DNA of 64,000 bases from assembly GCF_016632335.1 (NCBI RefSeq), contig NZ_JAEPBG010000005.1, positions 268,196-332,195 of the forward strand, read 5' to 3'. Positions 15,892 through 24,516 of the stretch are shown piece after piece (the stretch's first letter is position 1; each line of letters begins with the position of its first letter). Source of the DNA: Noviherbaspirillum pedocola. GTDB taxonomy: Bacteria > Pseudomonadota > Gammaproteobacteria > Burkholderiales > Burkholderiaceae_D. The notes beneath the pieces are model-generated. The model did not search any database, was not told the origin of the DNA, and worked only from the letters and a program-made list of their open reading frames with translations. The translations under genes were made by a program, and so were the position numbers.

Positions 15892-17511
15892 ATGGACAGC
15901 GAAAGCACGATCGACAACCCGCAGGCGGAAACGTCGTCCGCAGCGTGGCTAGCCGCTACCGGCGCCAGCCTCGACATGCGGCCGATGCAGCTGCCGGAGA
16001 TGCAGTCGATGGCGCCAGATTTCGACGTGATTCCGTATGTCGACGCCGCGCGCCGGCAGTGCGTGGCCTTCGCCGCCGGGCCGTGCGCGCTGCTGGTGGT
16101 CACCGCCGATCCGCTCGACCAGCGTAGCCGCGCCTGGGTCGAAGCGCGCACCCGGAACCTGGAGCTGGAACGGCTGGAATGGCGCATGGCCGGCTCCGAG
16201 GATCTCGCCGCCTATCTCGCCGCGGTCGGGCGTACGCTGCGCACCATCGACAGCGTCGGCCTGTCCGACGATAGCAGCGTCGCGGGCAGCGATGCGCTGC
16301 AGATCTCGATGGAGGATATCAGCAGTGAAGACAGCCAGATCGTCCGGCTGGTCAACTCCACCATCTACGATGCACTGCGCGCCAATGCCAGCGACATCCA
16401 CCTGGAAAGCCATGCCGGCGGCCTGGCGATCAAATACCGCCTCGACGGCGTGCTGTCGACGATCAAGCGCGTCGAGGGCCGCGAACTCGCCGCGCAGGTA
16501 CTGTCGCGCATCAAGGTGCTTTCCGAGCTCGACATCGCCGAGCGCCGCGTCCCACAGGATGGCCGGTTCAAGGTCTCCGCCGAATCGCGCGAGATCGACC
16601 TGCGGGTATCGATCATGCCCAACCTGTTCGGCGAGGATGCGGTGCTGCGGGTACTGGACCGCTATCACTTGTCCGGCACCCGCGCCGCGCTCAGCCTCGA
16701 GGTGCTCGGGTTTTCCGAGGCGGCCAAGGATTTCGTGCGGCGCATGGCGGCCCTGCCCTACGGCCTGTTGCTGGTCACTGGACCGACCGGCAGCGGCAAG
16801 ACGACCACGCTGTATGCAGCGATCAACGAGATCAACGATGGCCTGGACAAGATCATCACCATCGAAGACCCGGTCGAGTACGAGCTGCCCGGCGTGCTGC
16901 AGATACCGGTCAATGAAAAGAAGGGGCTTACCTTCTCGCGCGGCCTGCGCTCCATCCTGCGCCACGATCCCGACAAGATCATGGTCGGCGAGATCCGCGA
17001 CCCCGATACCGCGCAGATCGCGGTGCAGGCCGCGCTTACCGGCCACCAAGTGTTCACGACGGTCCATGCCAACAACGTGTTCGACGTGATCGGCCGCTTC
17101 GCCAACATGGGCATCGATTCCTACAGCTTCGTGTCAGCGCTCAACGGCATCCTGGCGCAGCGCCTGGTGCGCATAGCCTGCACGCAGTGCACGCGGCCGA
17201 ACCGGCCCGCGCCCGAGCTTCTTGCGCGCTCGGGGCTGGCCGGCGTCGACACGACCGCCTTCCGCTTCGCGCACGGCGCCGGCTGCGCGCACTGCCGCGG
17301 CAGCGGGTACAAGGGTCGGCGCGCGCTCGCCGAAACCCTGCGCATCGATGATGAGATGCGCGACCTGCTGGCCGAGCGCGCCCCACTGTCGAAGATCAAG
17401 AGCGTCGCGCGCGCCGCCGGCCTCGTCAGCCTGCGCCAGGCGGCGCTGGACCTGGTAGCGCAAGGCATCACCACCCTGGAGGAGATCAATCGTGTTACGC
17501 CGGTGGAGTAA
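15892..17511 (+). CDS. gspE: Type II secretion ATPase GspE
   Basis: A 539-residue cytoplasmic hexameric ATPase. The N-terminal region to about 140 is divergent; then come ASDIHLES, Walker A GPTGSGKTTT (near residue 297), the Asp box IITIEDPVEYELPG, Walker B KIMVGEIRD, the His box TTVHANN, and a zinc-binding CxxC pair (CTQC near 430, CAHC near 465) as in typical GspE/PilB. AGGAGACCCGC precedes the ATG. Its last 20 bases overlap the next gene. All ATPase motifs are intact. Confidence 0.95.
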   Translation: MDSESTIDNPQAETSSAAWLAATGASLDMRPMQLPEMQSMAPDFDVIPYVDAARRQCVAFAAGPCALLVVTADPLDQRSRAWVEARTRNLELERLEWRMAGSEDLAAYLAAVGRTLRTIDSVGLSDDSSVAGSDALQISMEDISSEDSQIVRLVNSTIYDALRANASDIHLESHAGGLAIKYRLDGVLSTIKRVEGRELAAQVLSRIKVLSELDIAERRVPQDGRFKVSAESREIDLRVSIMPNLFGEDAVLRVLDRYHLSGTRAALSLEVLGFSEAAKDFVRRMAALPYGLLLVTGPTGSGKTTTLYAAINEINDGLDKIITIEDPVEYELPGVLQIPVNEKKGLTFSRGLRSILRHDPDKIMVGEIRDPDTAQIAVQAALTGHQVFTTVHANNVFDVIGRFANMGIDSYSFVSALNGILAQRLVRIACTQCTRPNRPAPELLARSGLAGVDTTAFRFAHGAGCAHCRGSGYKGRRALAETLRIDDEMRDLLAERAPLSKIKSVARAAGLVSLRQAALDLVAQGITTLEEINRVTPVE

Positions 17512-18253
17512 GCCTGCGCGCGCGCGCATTGAAGCGCGGCGCGTGCTGCTATGGACTGCGCATGCGGAACCTGTCGAAGCGGGGATCGGCGCCGTGGACG
17601 CCGACGATTACGCGCCCGTGACCGAAGCACTCTCGGAGGCACTGGCGCAGATGGCGGCGTCTGTGGCGCGCATGCCGACGAGACTGGAAGTCGAGATCAC
17701 CGACATCCATGTCCACTATGACGTGTTCGATGCCGACGTACGCGCGATCAAGTCGGCTGCCATGTGCGACCTGGCCGCGCGCGCGATGGAGGAGGCGCTT
17801 GGCCTGCCCTCGGGCAGGCTGGTGGCGCGTGCCCGCGCGCAGCGGCGCGGCACCAGCCTTCTTGCCTGCGGCATGCCGGCCACGCTGCTGCGGGCGCTGC
17901 GCCAGGCCTGCGAGGCGCGCGCCGTCGTGCTCGCGCATGCGCGCCCGGCTTTCGCGGATTTCCTGGACCATCATGCGCAGGACATCCACGCAGACGACGC
18001 AGTGCTCGCCAGGCAGGACGGCAGCGAGCTGATGCTAGCGCTGCGCCGCAAGGGTAACTGGCTGGGCTTCTCGCGGGAGCGGCTGGGCGCGGGCGACTGG
18101 TCCGAGTTCAGTCGCCTGTGCAGCGCATTCTGTCTGCGCCTGGGCGCGCCGGACACGGCGCGCATCCCGGTATGGTTAGATGCCGCCCCGCTTGGCGCGA
18201 TGCCGGAGGCGGAGCGCGACTGGCACCGGCTGCCGACCTGGAGCCGGGCATGA
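17492..18253 (+). CDS. T2SS-associated protein in GspL/PilM position
   Basis: A 253-residue soluble protein of unknown family. It starts at a GTG preceded by GGAGGAG inside the end of gspE and ends in an ATGA overlap with a PilN-like gene. In related systems this slot is filled by PilM or the cytoplasmic half of GspL, the adaptor that connects the ATPase to the PilN/PilO pair. The sequence has no obvious actin-fold motif, so the assignment is from position only. Arg- and Ala-rich; a Cys pair occurs near residues 112 and 132. Confidence 0.6.
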   Translation: MLRRWSKPARARIEARRVLLWTAHAEPVEAGIGAVDADDYAPVTEALSEALAQMAASVARMPTRLEVEITDIHVHYDVFDADVRAIKSAAMCDLAARAMEEALGLPSGRLVARARAQRRGTSLLACGMPATLLRALRQACEARAVVLAHARPAFADFLDHHAQDIHADDAVLARQDGSELMLALRRKGNWLGFSRERLGAGDWSEFSRLCSAFCLRLGAPDTARIPVWLDAAPLGAMPEAERDWHRLPTWSRA

Positions 18254-18777
18254 GCCGCCTCGGCTTCGATTTCGGCGCCGGGCGAGCCGCGCCGCCGCGG
18301 CTCGGCATCGCGCTGCTCGCGGCGGGCATTCTCGCTGCGGGCGCGGCCGCGATGCAGGCGGGGACGGACTATGCCGGCTGGCGCGACGCCGCCGAACGAC
18401 AGGAGCAGGCGCTCATCCGCATGCAGACGCCGACGCATGCGCGCATCCCGGCGCCGACCCCGGAGCAGCAGCGCAGCCTGCGCGCTGCCGCGCTGCTCAC
18501 CGAGTCGCTGCGCGCGCCGTGGGGCCATCTGCTCGGCGTGATGGAAACCGGCTCGTCCGGCGAAGTCGCCCTATTGTCTGTCGAGCCGTTGCCGGCCGGG
18601 CACGAGCTGCGCGTCACCGGCGAAGCGCGCAACTATGGCGCGATGCTGGATTACCTTGCCTACCTGCAGCGCCAGCCGGAATTGAACCGGGTCGTACTCA
18701 CCGCCCACCAGCTGCAGCGGCAGGCGCCGGGCGCGCCGTTGCGCTTCGCGCTGCAGGCGCACTGGGGGCAGCCATGA
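18250..18777 (+). CDS. PilN-like bitopic inner-membrane protein of the T2SS
   Basis: A 175-residue protein with a short cytoplasmic N-terminus, one membrane segment (LGIALLAAGILAAGAAAM), a coiled-coil-like stretch (WRDAAERQEQALIR) and a small periplasmic ferredoxin-like domain with LLSVEPLPAGHELRVTGEA, the common PilN pattern. Start and stop overlap both neighbours by ATGA, so the cluster is translationally coupled. It corresponds to the periplasmic half of GspL. Confidence 0.7.
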   Translation: MSRLGFDFGAGRAAPPRLGIALLAAGILAAGAAAMQAGTDYAGWRDAAERQEQALIRMQTPTHARIPAPTPEQQRSLRAAALLTESLRAPWGHLLGVMETGSSGEVALLSVEPLPAGHELRVTGEARNYGAMLDYLAYLQRQPELNRVVLTAHQLQRQAPGAPLRFALQAHWGQP

Positions 18778-19331
18778 AGGCCTTCGCCTCGCTGGCTCTG
18801 ACCGCGCGGCATGAGACGCGGCGCCTACTCGGCGCATCGGGCGCGGCCGGCATCGCTCTGCTCATCGTCGCAATGCTCCTGTCGGGCTATGCGGCACCGG
18901 CCTGGCAGGCGCGGCAGCATGCGCTGCAGAACGAGAGCCTGCGCCTTGCCGAGGAATGGAAAGCCAGGCCGGCGGCTGGTCCCGGGCCGCTGGCGCCTGC
19001 CGAGCAGATCAGGCGATTTCATGACTGGTTTCCGCCGGCCACGCAGACCGTGGATGACCTGCGCCTGGTCGCCGAGCAGGCGCAGGCGCACAAGGTAGCC
19101 TTGGACAAAGGGGAATACCAGATGCAGCGCGACGCCGGCAATCCGCTGCTCGCATACGACGTGGTGCTGCCGGTCAAGGCCAGCTATCCGGCGCTGCGCG
19201 GCTTCGTCGGTGCGGTGCTGAATGCCGCTCCCCATGCGGCGCTGGCCGAGCTGCGCATGGAGCGGCCCAACGCCCGCAACACCACGCTCGATGCCCGCAT
19301 CCATTTCCGTTTCACTTACCGGGATAAATGA
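18774..19331 (+). CDS. PilO/GspM-like bitopic inner-membrane protein
   Basis: A 185-residue protein with one membrane segment (AAGIALLIVAMLLSGYA), a helical stretch, and a C-terminal domain containing YDVVLPVKASYPALRGFVG, typical of the second ferredoxin-like fold of PilO/GspM. It would pair with the PilN-like protein to form the inner-membrane alignment complex. The start overlaps the preceding stop by ATGA. Confidence 0.7.
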   Translation: MKAFASLALTARHETRRLLGASGAAGIALLIVAMLLSGYAAPAWQARQHALQNESLRLAEEWKARPAAGPGPLAPAEQIRRFHDWFPPATQTVDDLRLVAEQAQAHKVALDKGEYQMQRDAGNPLLAYDVVLPVKASYPALRGFVGAVLNAAPHAALAELRMERPNARNTTLDARIHFRFTYRDK

Positions 19332-19332
19332 C

Positions 19333-19848
19333 ATGGCAATTCCAAGATCCACGACGCGCCATCTGCTCCTGCTGACCCTGCTCTGCGGCGCGGCCTATGG
19401 CGCAATGCACCGCATCGGGGACGACGGCGGGGTGGCGATGCCAGTACAGCGCGCTTCGCGCGCCCTTGCTGCGACCCCGGAAGCGATGGAAGCACCCGCG
19501 GAAATCGCGCCGCCACGGCGTGAGGCGTTCGAACAATCGCCGCAGGCGGACCCGTTCGCCGCAACCAGCTGGCTGCCGCCGACGCCACCGTCGCCGCCCC
19601 CGGCCAAGGCGCCGCCGCCGGCGCCGCCTTCCGCGCCCCCGCTGCCGTTCCGCTTCGTCGGCCTGCTCGAAGATCAGGCCAGGCCCACCGCCTTCCTGTC
19701 GCGCGGCGATGCGCTGCACGTGGTGAGCGCGGGCCAGGTCCTCGACGATGTCTATCGCATCGAAAGCGTGACGCCGACCGAGATCGTGATCACCTACTTG
19801 CCGCTGCGCCAGCGCCAGACGCTGCCGGTGTCGGGAGCGTCGTCATGA
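19333..19848 (+). CDS. PilP/GspC-like periplasmic connector
   Basis: A 171-residue protein with an N-terminal membrane anchor (LLLLTLLCGAAYG), a long Pro-rich linker around residues 55-105 (PPTPPSPPPAKAPPPAPP) and a C-terminal homology-region-like domain (FRFVGLLEDQ, then FLSRGDALHVVSAGQVLDDVY and a VTPTEIVI ending). This is the architecture of GspC HR or PilP domains, which link the inner-membrane complex to the secretin. It ends overlapping gspD. Confidence 0.75.
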   Translation: MAIPRSTTRHLLLLTLLCGAAYGAMHRIGDDGGVAMPVQRASRALAATPEAMEAPAEIAPPRREAFEQSPQADPFAATSWLPPTPPSPPPAKAPPPAPPSAPPLPFRFVGLLEDQARPTAFLSRGDALHVVSAGQVLDDVYRIESVTPTEIVITYLPLRQRQTLPVSGASS

Positions 19849-22394
19849 TGCGGCGCGGGTTGTGGTGCCTGCCCGCACGCCTGGTCGCGCTCCTGTTCTG
19901 CTGCCTGCTCGGCGGCTGCGCCGCCGAGCTCGCCCACCGCGAGAGCGACCAGCTTTTCGCCGAAAACCGCTATGACGAGGGCATGAACAAGCTGCGCGAA
20001 GCAATGCGCCTCGAGCCGGGCAATGCGCAATTCCGCATCGAGTATCGCCAGCGGCTCACCGAACGCGTCGGCGGCATCATCGCCGACGCCGAAGTGCGGC
20101 GCGAGAAGGGCGATATCGCCGGCGCGCGCGGCGCCTACCAGTCGGCGCTGGCGCTGGACCGCAACAGCGAAGCGGCGCGGCGAGGCCTGGTCAACCTGGA
20201 CGAAAATCTGCGCGACAACAGCATGCTGGACGAAGCCGAGGGCCTGCTTGCCGCAGGCAACTACGACGCGGCGCGCGACATTGCCGGCGCCGTGCGGCGC
20301 GCCCACCCCGGCAATGCGCGCTCGCAGGAAACGCTGCGCAAGATCGACGCGGGCCTTGAAGCGCGCCGACGGGCGCAGGAAGCGGCGGCGAATGCGCAAT
20401 CCGTGCTGCGTCGGCCGGTGACGCTGCAGTTCCGCGACGCCAACCTGCGCATGGTGTTCGAGGCGCTCGCGCGCACCACGGGCCTGAACGTGGTCTTCGA
20501 CCGCGACGTGCGGCCGGACCTGAAGACGACGATCTTCGTCAAGGATGGCTCGGTGGAAGACACGGTGGACCTGATCCTGCTGCAGAACCAGCTCGAGAAG
20601 AAAGTCCTCAATGGCAACACCATGCTGGTCTACCCCGCCACGCAGGCCAAGGAAAAGGAATACCAGGAACTGAAGGTCCGCACCTTCCGCGTCTCCAACG
20701 GTGACGCGAAGTACATCCAGGGCATGCTGAAGTCGGTGCTGAAGATCAAGGAAGTGCAGATGGACGAGCGCAGCAATACCCTCGTGCTGCGCGACACGCC
20801 GGAAGCGCTGAACGTGGCCGCCAGGGTGATCGCGGCGCATGACGTCGCCGATGCCGAGGTGATGCTCGAGGTGCAGGTGATGGAAGTCTCGCGCGACAGG
20901 CTGTCCAACCTCGGCATCGAATGGCCTTACAGCTTCGGCGTGACGCCGCAGAGCGGCACCACACCCATCACCATCGGCGACCTGAACCGCATCAATCGCG
21001 ACAAGCTGTACGTGACCACGCCACTCGGTGTTACCGCCAACTTCCGCCTCGACGACAGCGACGCCAATATCCTGGCCAGTCCGCGCATCCGTGTACGCGA
21101 CCGGGAAAAGGCCAAGATCCTGATCGGCGACCGGGTGCCGACCTTCACCAACTCGCTCACGCCGCTGGCCACCGGCGCCTCGGTGGTCACCGGATCGGTG
21201 CAGTACCTCGACGTCGGCATCAAGCTCGAAGCCGAGCCGCATATCTACGAGGAAGGCGATGTCGGCATCAAGCTGAACCTTGAGGTCAGCAACATCGTCA
21301 AGCAGGTGCAGGTGGAAAGCTCGCTCGCCTACCAGATCGGCACACGCGCCGCGTCCACCAGCCTGCGCCTGCGCGATGGCGAAACCCAGATTCTCGGCGG
21401 CCTGATCAGCGACACCGACCGCAGCAGCGCCTCGAAGATACCCGGCCTGGGCCAGCTGCCCGTGCTCGGCAGGCTGTTCTCGAACACCACCGGCGACCAC
21501 ATCAAGACCGAGATCGTGCTGTCGGTCACGCCGCACATCGTGCGCAACCACGGCAGCTTCGACGACAGCTCGGCGGATGCCTGGTCCGGCACCGAGTCGC
21601 GGCTGAAAGACAGGCCGCTGCGCCTGGATCCGATCAACAGCGTGCGCGGCGATGCGCCCAGTTCGGGCACCAGCGTGTCGGCGCCGACCGGCGGCGCTAC
21701 GCCGGCGCAGATCGCGGCGACAGCTGCCGGTACACCGGCAATGCGCCCCACGGCCTCTGCCCCGGCGCCCGCGGTTCTCGCTGCGCCCGCTACGTCCACT
21801 GCGCCGGGGGCAACTCCCGCGGTCGCCACTCAGCCGCCCTCGGCATCGGCGCAGGCCATACCCGCGATGCTTCCCGCGAGCCTTGCCCCGACGCAGGCCG
21901 CGCCCGAGGCCGGGGCCGCGGCCGAGGAGCATGCCGCGCCGCCGGCAGCCCCCTCGACCGCGCCGCGATCGGATGCGGGCGGCGGACCGGAGCTCGCCTG
22001 GGGCCCTCCAGTGTCCGCCCGCAAGGGCGACACCTTTTCGGTGAGCATCGATGCGGCGCGCCTGAACGGCGTGTCGTCAGTGCCGCTGATCATCCAGTAC
22101 GACCCGGCCATCCTCAGCTTCGTCGACGCAAGCCTCGGCGAGCTCGGCGCGCGCGCGAATGCGGTGAAGAACGATCCGCTGATCAACCAGAACGCCGGAC
22201 GCATCAGCGTGACCGTGGACGCGGCCAAGGATGCGGCGCTGTCCGGCTCCGGCGAACTGCTGCGGCTGAGCTTCACCGCCAAGCTGGCCCGGCCTTCGAC
22301 GCAACTCTCCCTGGCCAGGGTCGACCTGAAGGAAGGAGCGACGCTGCGCGCGCTGCCGCGACCGCAGGCACTGACATTGAAGGTGGATCCATGA
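19845..22394 (+). CDS. gspD: Secretin (GspD-like) lipoprotein with N-terminal TPR and C-terminal cohesin-like domain
   Basis: An 849-residue outer-membrane secretin. The signal sequence ends LLGGC, a lipobox with Cys25. Residues 30-170 are helical TPR-like repeats. Near 191 the N-domain begins (VTLQFRDANLRMVFEALA), then a NolW-like domain near 277, and the secretin beta-domain about 340-570 (EVMLEVQVMEVSRD to IPGLGQLPVLGRLF and VLSVTPHIVRN). An Ala/Pro-rich linker (600-715) leads to a cohesin-like domain from about 719 (ARKGDTFSVSIDAARLNG, QYDPAILSFVDAS). A TPR-secretin-cohesin fusion is unlike standard GspD. It is translationally coupled to both neighbours. Confidence 0.88.
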   Translation: MMRRGLWCLPARLVALLFCCLLGGCAAELAHRESDQLFAENRYDEGMNKLREAMRLEPGNAQFRIEYRQRLTERVGGIIADAEVRREKGDIAGARGAYQSALALDRNSEAARRGLVNLDENLRDNSMLDEAEGLLAAGNYDAARDIAGAVRRAHPGNARSQETLRKIDAGLEARRRAQEAAANAQSVLRRPVTLQFRDANLRMVFEALARTTGLNVVFDRDVRPDLKTTIFVKDGSVEDTVDLILLQNQLEKKVLNGNTMLVYPATQAKEKEYQELKVRTFRVSNGDAKYIQGMLKSVLKIKEVQMDERSNTLVLRDTPEALNVAARVIAAHDVADAEVMLEVQVMEVSRDRLSNLGIEWPYSFGVTPQSGTTPITIGDLNRINRDKLYVTTPLGVTANFRLDDSDANILASPRIRVRDREKAKILIGDRVPTFTNSLTPLATGASVVTGSVQYLDVGIKLEAEPHIYEEGDVGIKLNLEVSNIVKQVQVESSLAYQIGTRAASTSLRLRDGETQILGGLISDTDRSSASKIPGLGQLPVLGRLFSNTTGDHIKTEIVLSVTPHIVRNHGSFDDSSADAWSGTESRLKDRPLRLDPINSVRGDAPSSGTSVSAPTGGATPAQIAATAAGTPAMRPTASAPAPAVLAAPATSTAPGATPAVATQPPSASAQAIPAMLPASLAPTQAAPEAGAAAEEHAAPPAAPSTAPRSDAGGGPELAWGPPVSARKGDTFSVSIDAARLNGVSSVPLIIQYDPAILSFVDASLGELGARANAVKNDPLINQNAGRISVTVDAAKDAALSGSGELLRLSFTAKLARPSTQLSLARVDLKEGATLRALPRPQALTLKVDP

Positions 22395-22882
22395 AGCGCG
22401 GGCGCGGCTTCACGCTGATCGAGATGGTGGTGACCACCGCACTGGTCGGATTGCTGGCGCTGCTGTCCCTGCCGCTGTACGAGGTCGTCGCCACGCGCGC
22501 CAAGGAAAGCGAGCTCAGGCAGGCGCTGCGCCAGATCCGCGATGCGCTCGACGCCTACCGGGACGCATCGGCAAGGGGCCTGATCGGCAGGGATGCGGGC
22601 GAACCGGCCGACCCCGGCGCGTCCGGCTATCCGCCTTCGCTGCGGGCGCTGGCGGACGGCGTGCAGAGCGCCGGCAATCCGGACCAGCCGAAGCTCCGTT
22701 TTCTGCGCCGCATCCCGCGCGACCCGTTCGCCGCCGACCCGGGCCAACCTGCCGAAGACACGTGGGCGCTGCGCAGTTATGCCAGCGCGCCCGACGCTCC
22801 GCAGCCGGGCAACGATGTGTATGACGTCATGTCGCGTTCGACCCGCGTCGGTTCGAACGGCATACCTTACCGGGAGTGGTAA
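22391..22882 (+). CDS. Minor pseudopilin 1 of the T2SS
   Basis: A 163-residue pseudopilin. The leader MKRGRG is cut before FTLIEMVVTTALVGLLALL, with Glu at +5. Its C-terminal region (GNDVYDVMSRS, then GSNGIPYREW) is the signature of pseudopilins found in atypical systems such as the Geobacter Oxp type, rather than that of GspH, I or J. It starts in an ATGA overlap with gspD. Confidence 0.85.
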   Translation: MKRGRGFTLIEMVVTTALVGLLALLSLPLYEVVATRAKESELRQALRQIRDALDAYRDASARGLIGRDAGEPADPGASGYPPSLRALADGVQSAGNPDQPKLRFLRRIPRDPFAADPGQPAEDTWALRSYASAPDAPQPGNDVYDVMSRSTRVGSNGIPYREW

Positions 22883-22884
22883 CG

Positions 22885-23244
22885 ATGCATCCTGCGAAAC
22901 CACGTGGCGGTTTTACGCTGATCGAGATGGTGATGGTGGTGGCGCTGATCGGGCTGCTGCTATCGATCGCGGTGCCGCGCTATTTCCATACGCTGGACCA
23001 GGCGAAGGCGCAGGTGCAGCAGCAGAACCTGGCGACGCTGCGCGATGCGATCGACAAGTACTTCGGCGACCGCGGTCGCTATCCCGACACCCTGGATGAC
23101 CTGGTGAAGCAGCACTACCTGCGCAGCATCCCGGTCGACCCGCTGACGGGCAAACCCGACTGGACGGTGCGTCCGCCCGAAGATACGCAGAAAGGCATGG
23201 TGTATGACGTCGCAAGCGCGCATGAAGAGCCGAAGCCGCAATGA
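22885..23244 (+). CDS. Minor pseudopilin 2 of the T2SS
   Basis: A 119-residue GspG-like pseudopilin. The leader MHPAKPRGG precedes FTLIEMVMVVALIGLLLSI with Glu at +5; the body has LRDAIDKYFGDRGRYPDTLDDL and DPLTGKPDW. ATG 22885 is preferred because GGGAG lies 8 bases before it; a GTG at 22876 in the same frame overlaps the preceding stop. Confidence 0.85.
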   Translation: MHPAKPRGGFTLIEMVMVVALIGLLLSIAVPRYFHTLDQAKAQVQQQNLATLRDAIDKYFGDRGRYPDTLDDLVKQHYLRSIPVDPLTGKPDWTVRPPEDTQKGMVYDVASAHEEPKPQ

Positions 23245-23785
23245 GCGCGGCCTGGCGCTGCTGGCGCTGCTGCTGGGGCTCGCGCTGCTCGGCATCGGGC
23301 TTCTGCGCGAGGCGCAGTCCTGGTCGCTGCTGCGCCAGCGCGAAGCGGAGCGCGAGCTGCTGTGGGTGGGCGAGCAGTACCGCAAGGCGATCGAGCGCTA
23401 TTACTGGGCCACTCCCGGCGCGGCCAAGGCGTTTCCGACGCGCCTGGAAGATCTCCTGGAAGACCGTCGGGGCCTGGTGCCGCAGCACCATCTGCGCCGG
23501 CTGTACCGCGACCCGATCAACGGCGGCGAGTTCACGTCGGTGCAGTCCGGCCTCGACATCATCGGCGTGGCCAGCGCATCCAGTGGCCGGCCGTTCAAGC
23601 GCACCGGCTTCGATGCGCCGGGCTTCGACGACAAGGACAGCTACGCCGAATGGCAATTCGTCTTCCGGCCGCCGCCGCGCGCGCGGGCGACCGCGCCGGC
23701 GCAACATTCCCCGCCGCGCGCCCCCCTGGCCGGTGCGGCGCCCTCAACCCATTCCACCCCCTTTTCACTCGGAGCGAAACCATGA
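23204..23785 (+). CDS. Minor pseudopilin-like protein 3 of the T2SS
   Basis: A 193-residue protein whose N-terminus (RNERG then LALLALLLGLALLGIGLL) is pseudopilin-like but lacks Glu at +5, as in the tip-type GspK class. The mid part has AIERYYWATPGAAKAFPTRLEDLL and a PINGGEFT segment; the last 40 residues are Pro/Ala-rich. ATG 23204 is preferred for AAAGG 8 bases upstream; ATG 23222 also lies in frame. The gene overlaps the previous one by 41 bases. Confidence 0.75.
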   Translation: MTSQARMKSRSRNERGLALLALLLGLALLGIGLLREAQSWSLLRQREAERELLWVGEQYRKAIERYYWATPGAAKAFPTRLEDLLEDRRGLVPQHHLRRLYRDPINGGEFTSVQSGLDIIGVASASSGRPFKRTGFDAPGFDDKDSYAEWQFVFRPPPRARATAPAQHSPPRAPLAGAAPSTHSTPFSLGAKP

Positions 23786-24474
23786 CCTGTCGCGTGCTCG
23801 TCGTCGATGATCACCACCTGCTGCGCTTCGCCCTGCGCACCCTGGTCGGAGGCATGCCGGGCTACGAAGCCGTCGGCGAAGCCTGCGAAGGAAAGGAAGC
23901 GGTGCACGCCGCATGCGCGCTCAAGCCGGACCTGATTCTGATGGACATCGGCATGCCGGGCATGAACGGCACCGAGGCGACGGTGCAGATACGCCAGCGG
24001 CTGCGTCAGGTGCGCATACTGATGCTGGCCAACGCCCACTCCGAGACCCAGGTGCGCGAAGCGCTGGTCGCCGGCGCGGACGGCTACATCCTGAAGAGCA
24101 CGACCAACGAAGAAATGCGCGTCGCGATCCATGCACTGGCCTCCGGAAGGCGCTATCTGCCGCCGGAGATATCGATGCAGATGATCGACAGCTACATCGG
24201 TTTCAGCCGGATGCCGGCCCAGGCGCCGGGTAGCGCCGCGCTGACATCGCGCGAACGCAGCATCCTGAAGCTGGTCGCCGAAGGCAGGACCAACCGCATG
24301 GCCGGCGAGTTTCTCTCGATTTCGGCGAAGACGGTGGAGAAGCACCGCGCCAGCCTGATGCGCAAGCTTGGCCTAAGCAATGCCGCCGAACTGGTGCTGG
24401 CCGCGCTGGACCTTGGCCTGATCGAGAAAGAAGTCACGCCGGCTTACCGCGGGGATGCCCGGCGGGTCGGATGA
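23782..24474 (+). CDS. NarL/LuxR-type response regulator, orphan
   Basis: A 230-residue DNA-binding response regulator. The receiver has the acidic pair in VVDDHH, the phosphoacceptor Asp55 in LILMDIGMPG and Lys in YILKS, but the usual Thr/Ser after beta-4 is Ala (LMLANAH). The C-terminal LuxR helix-turn-helix runs LTSRERSILKLVAEG ... KTVEKHRASLMRKLG. No histidine kinase is encoded in the island. It is the last gene of the T2SS operon and the likely regulator of the secretion and oxidase genes. Confidence 0.88.
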   Translation: MTCRVLVVDDHHLLRFALRTLVGGMPGYEAVGEACEGKEAVHAACALKPDLILMDIGMPGMNGTEATVQIRQRLRQVRILMLANAHSETQVREALVAGADGYILKSTTNEEMRVAIHALASGRRYLPPEISMQMIDSYIGFSRMPAQAPGSAALTSRERSILKLVAEGRTNRMAGEFLSISAKTVEKHRASLMRKLGLSNAAELVLAALDLGLIEKEVTPAYRGDARRVG

Positions 24475-24479
24475 CCGGG

Positions 24480-24506
24480 CGCGGCCGGCCCGGCGGGCCG
24501 GCGCGG
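24480..24506. terminator. GC-rich hairpin between convergent operons
   Basis: GGCCGGCCCGGCGGGCCGGC forms a strong stem in the 42-bp gap between the regulator and the cytochrome gene, which converge. No T-run follows in either direction, so termination is only suggested. Confidence 0.35.
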
Positions 24507-24516
24507 CGCGACACGC

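Noticed and set aside
19794..21932. 712-codon minus-strand frame
   Set aside because: Antisense shadow of gspD; Arg/Gly/Ala-rich with no family features.
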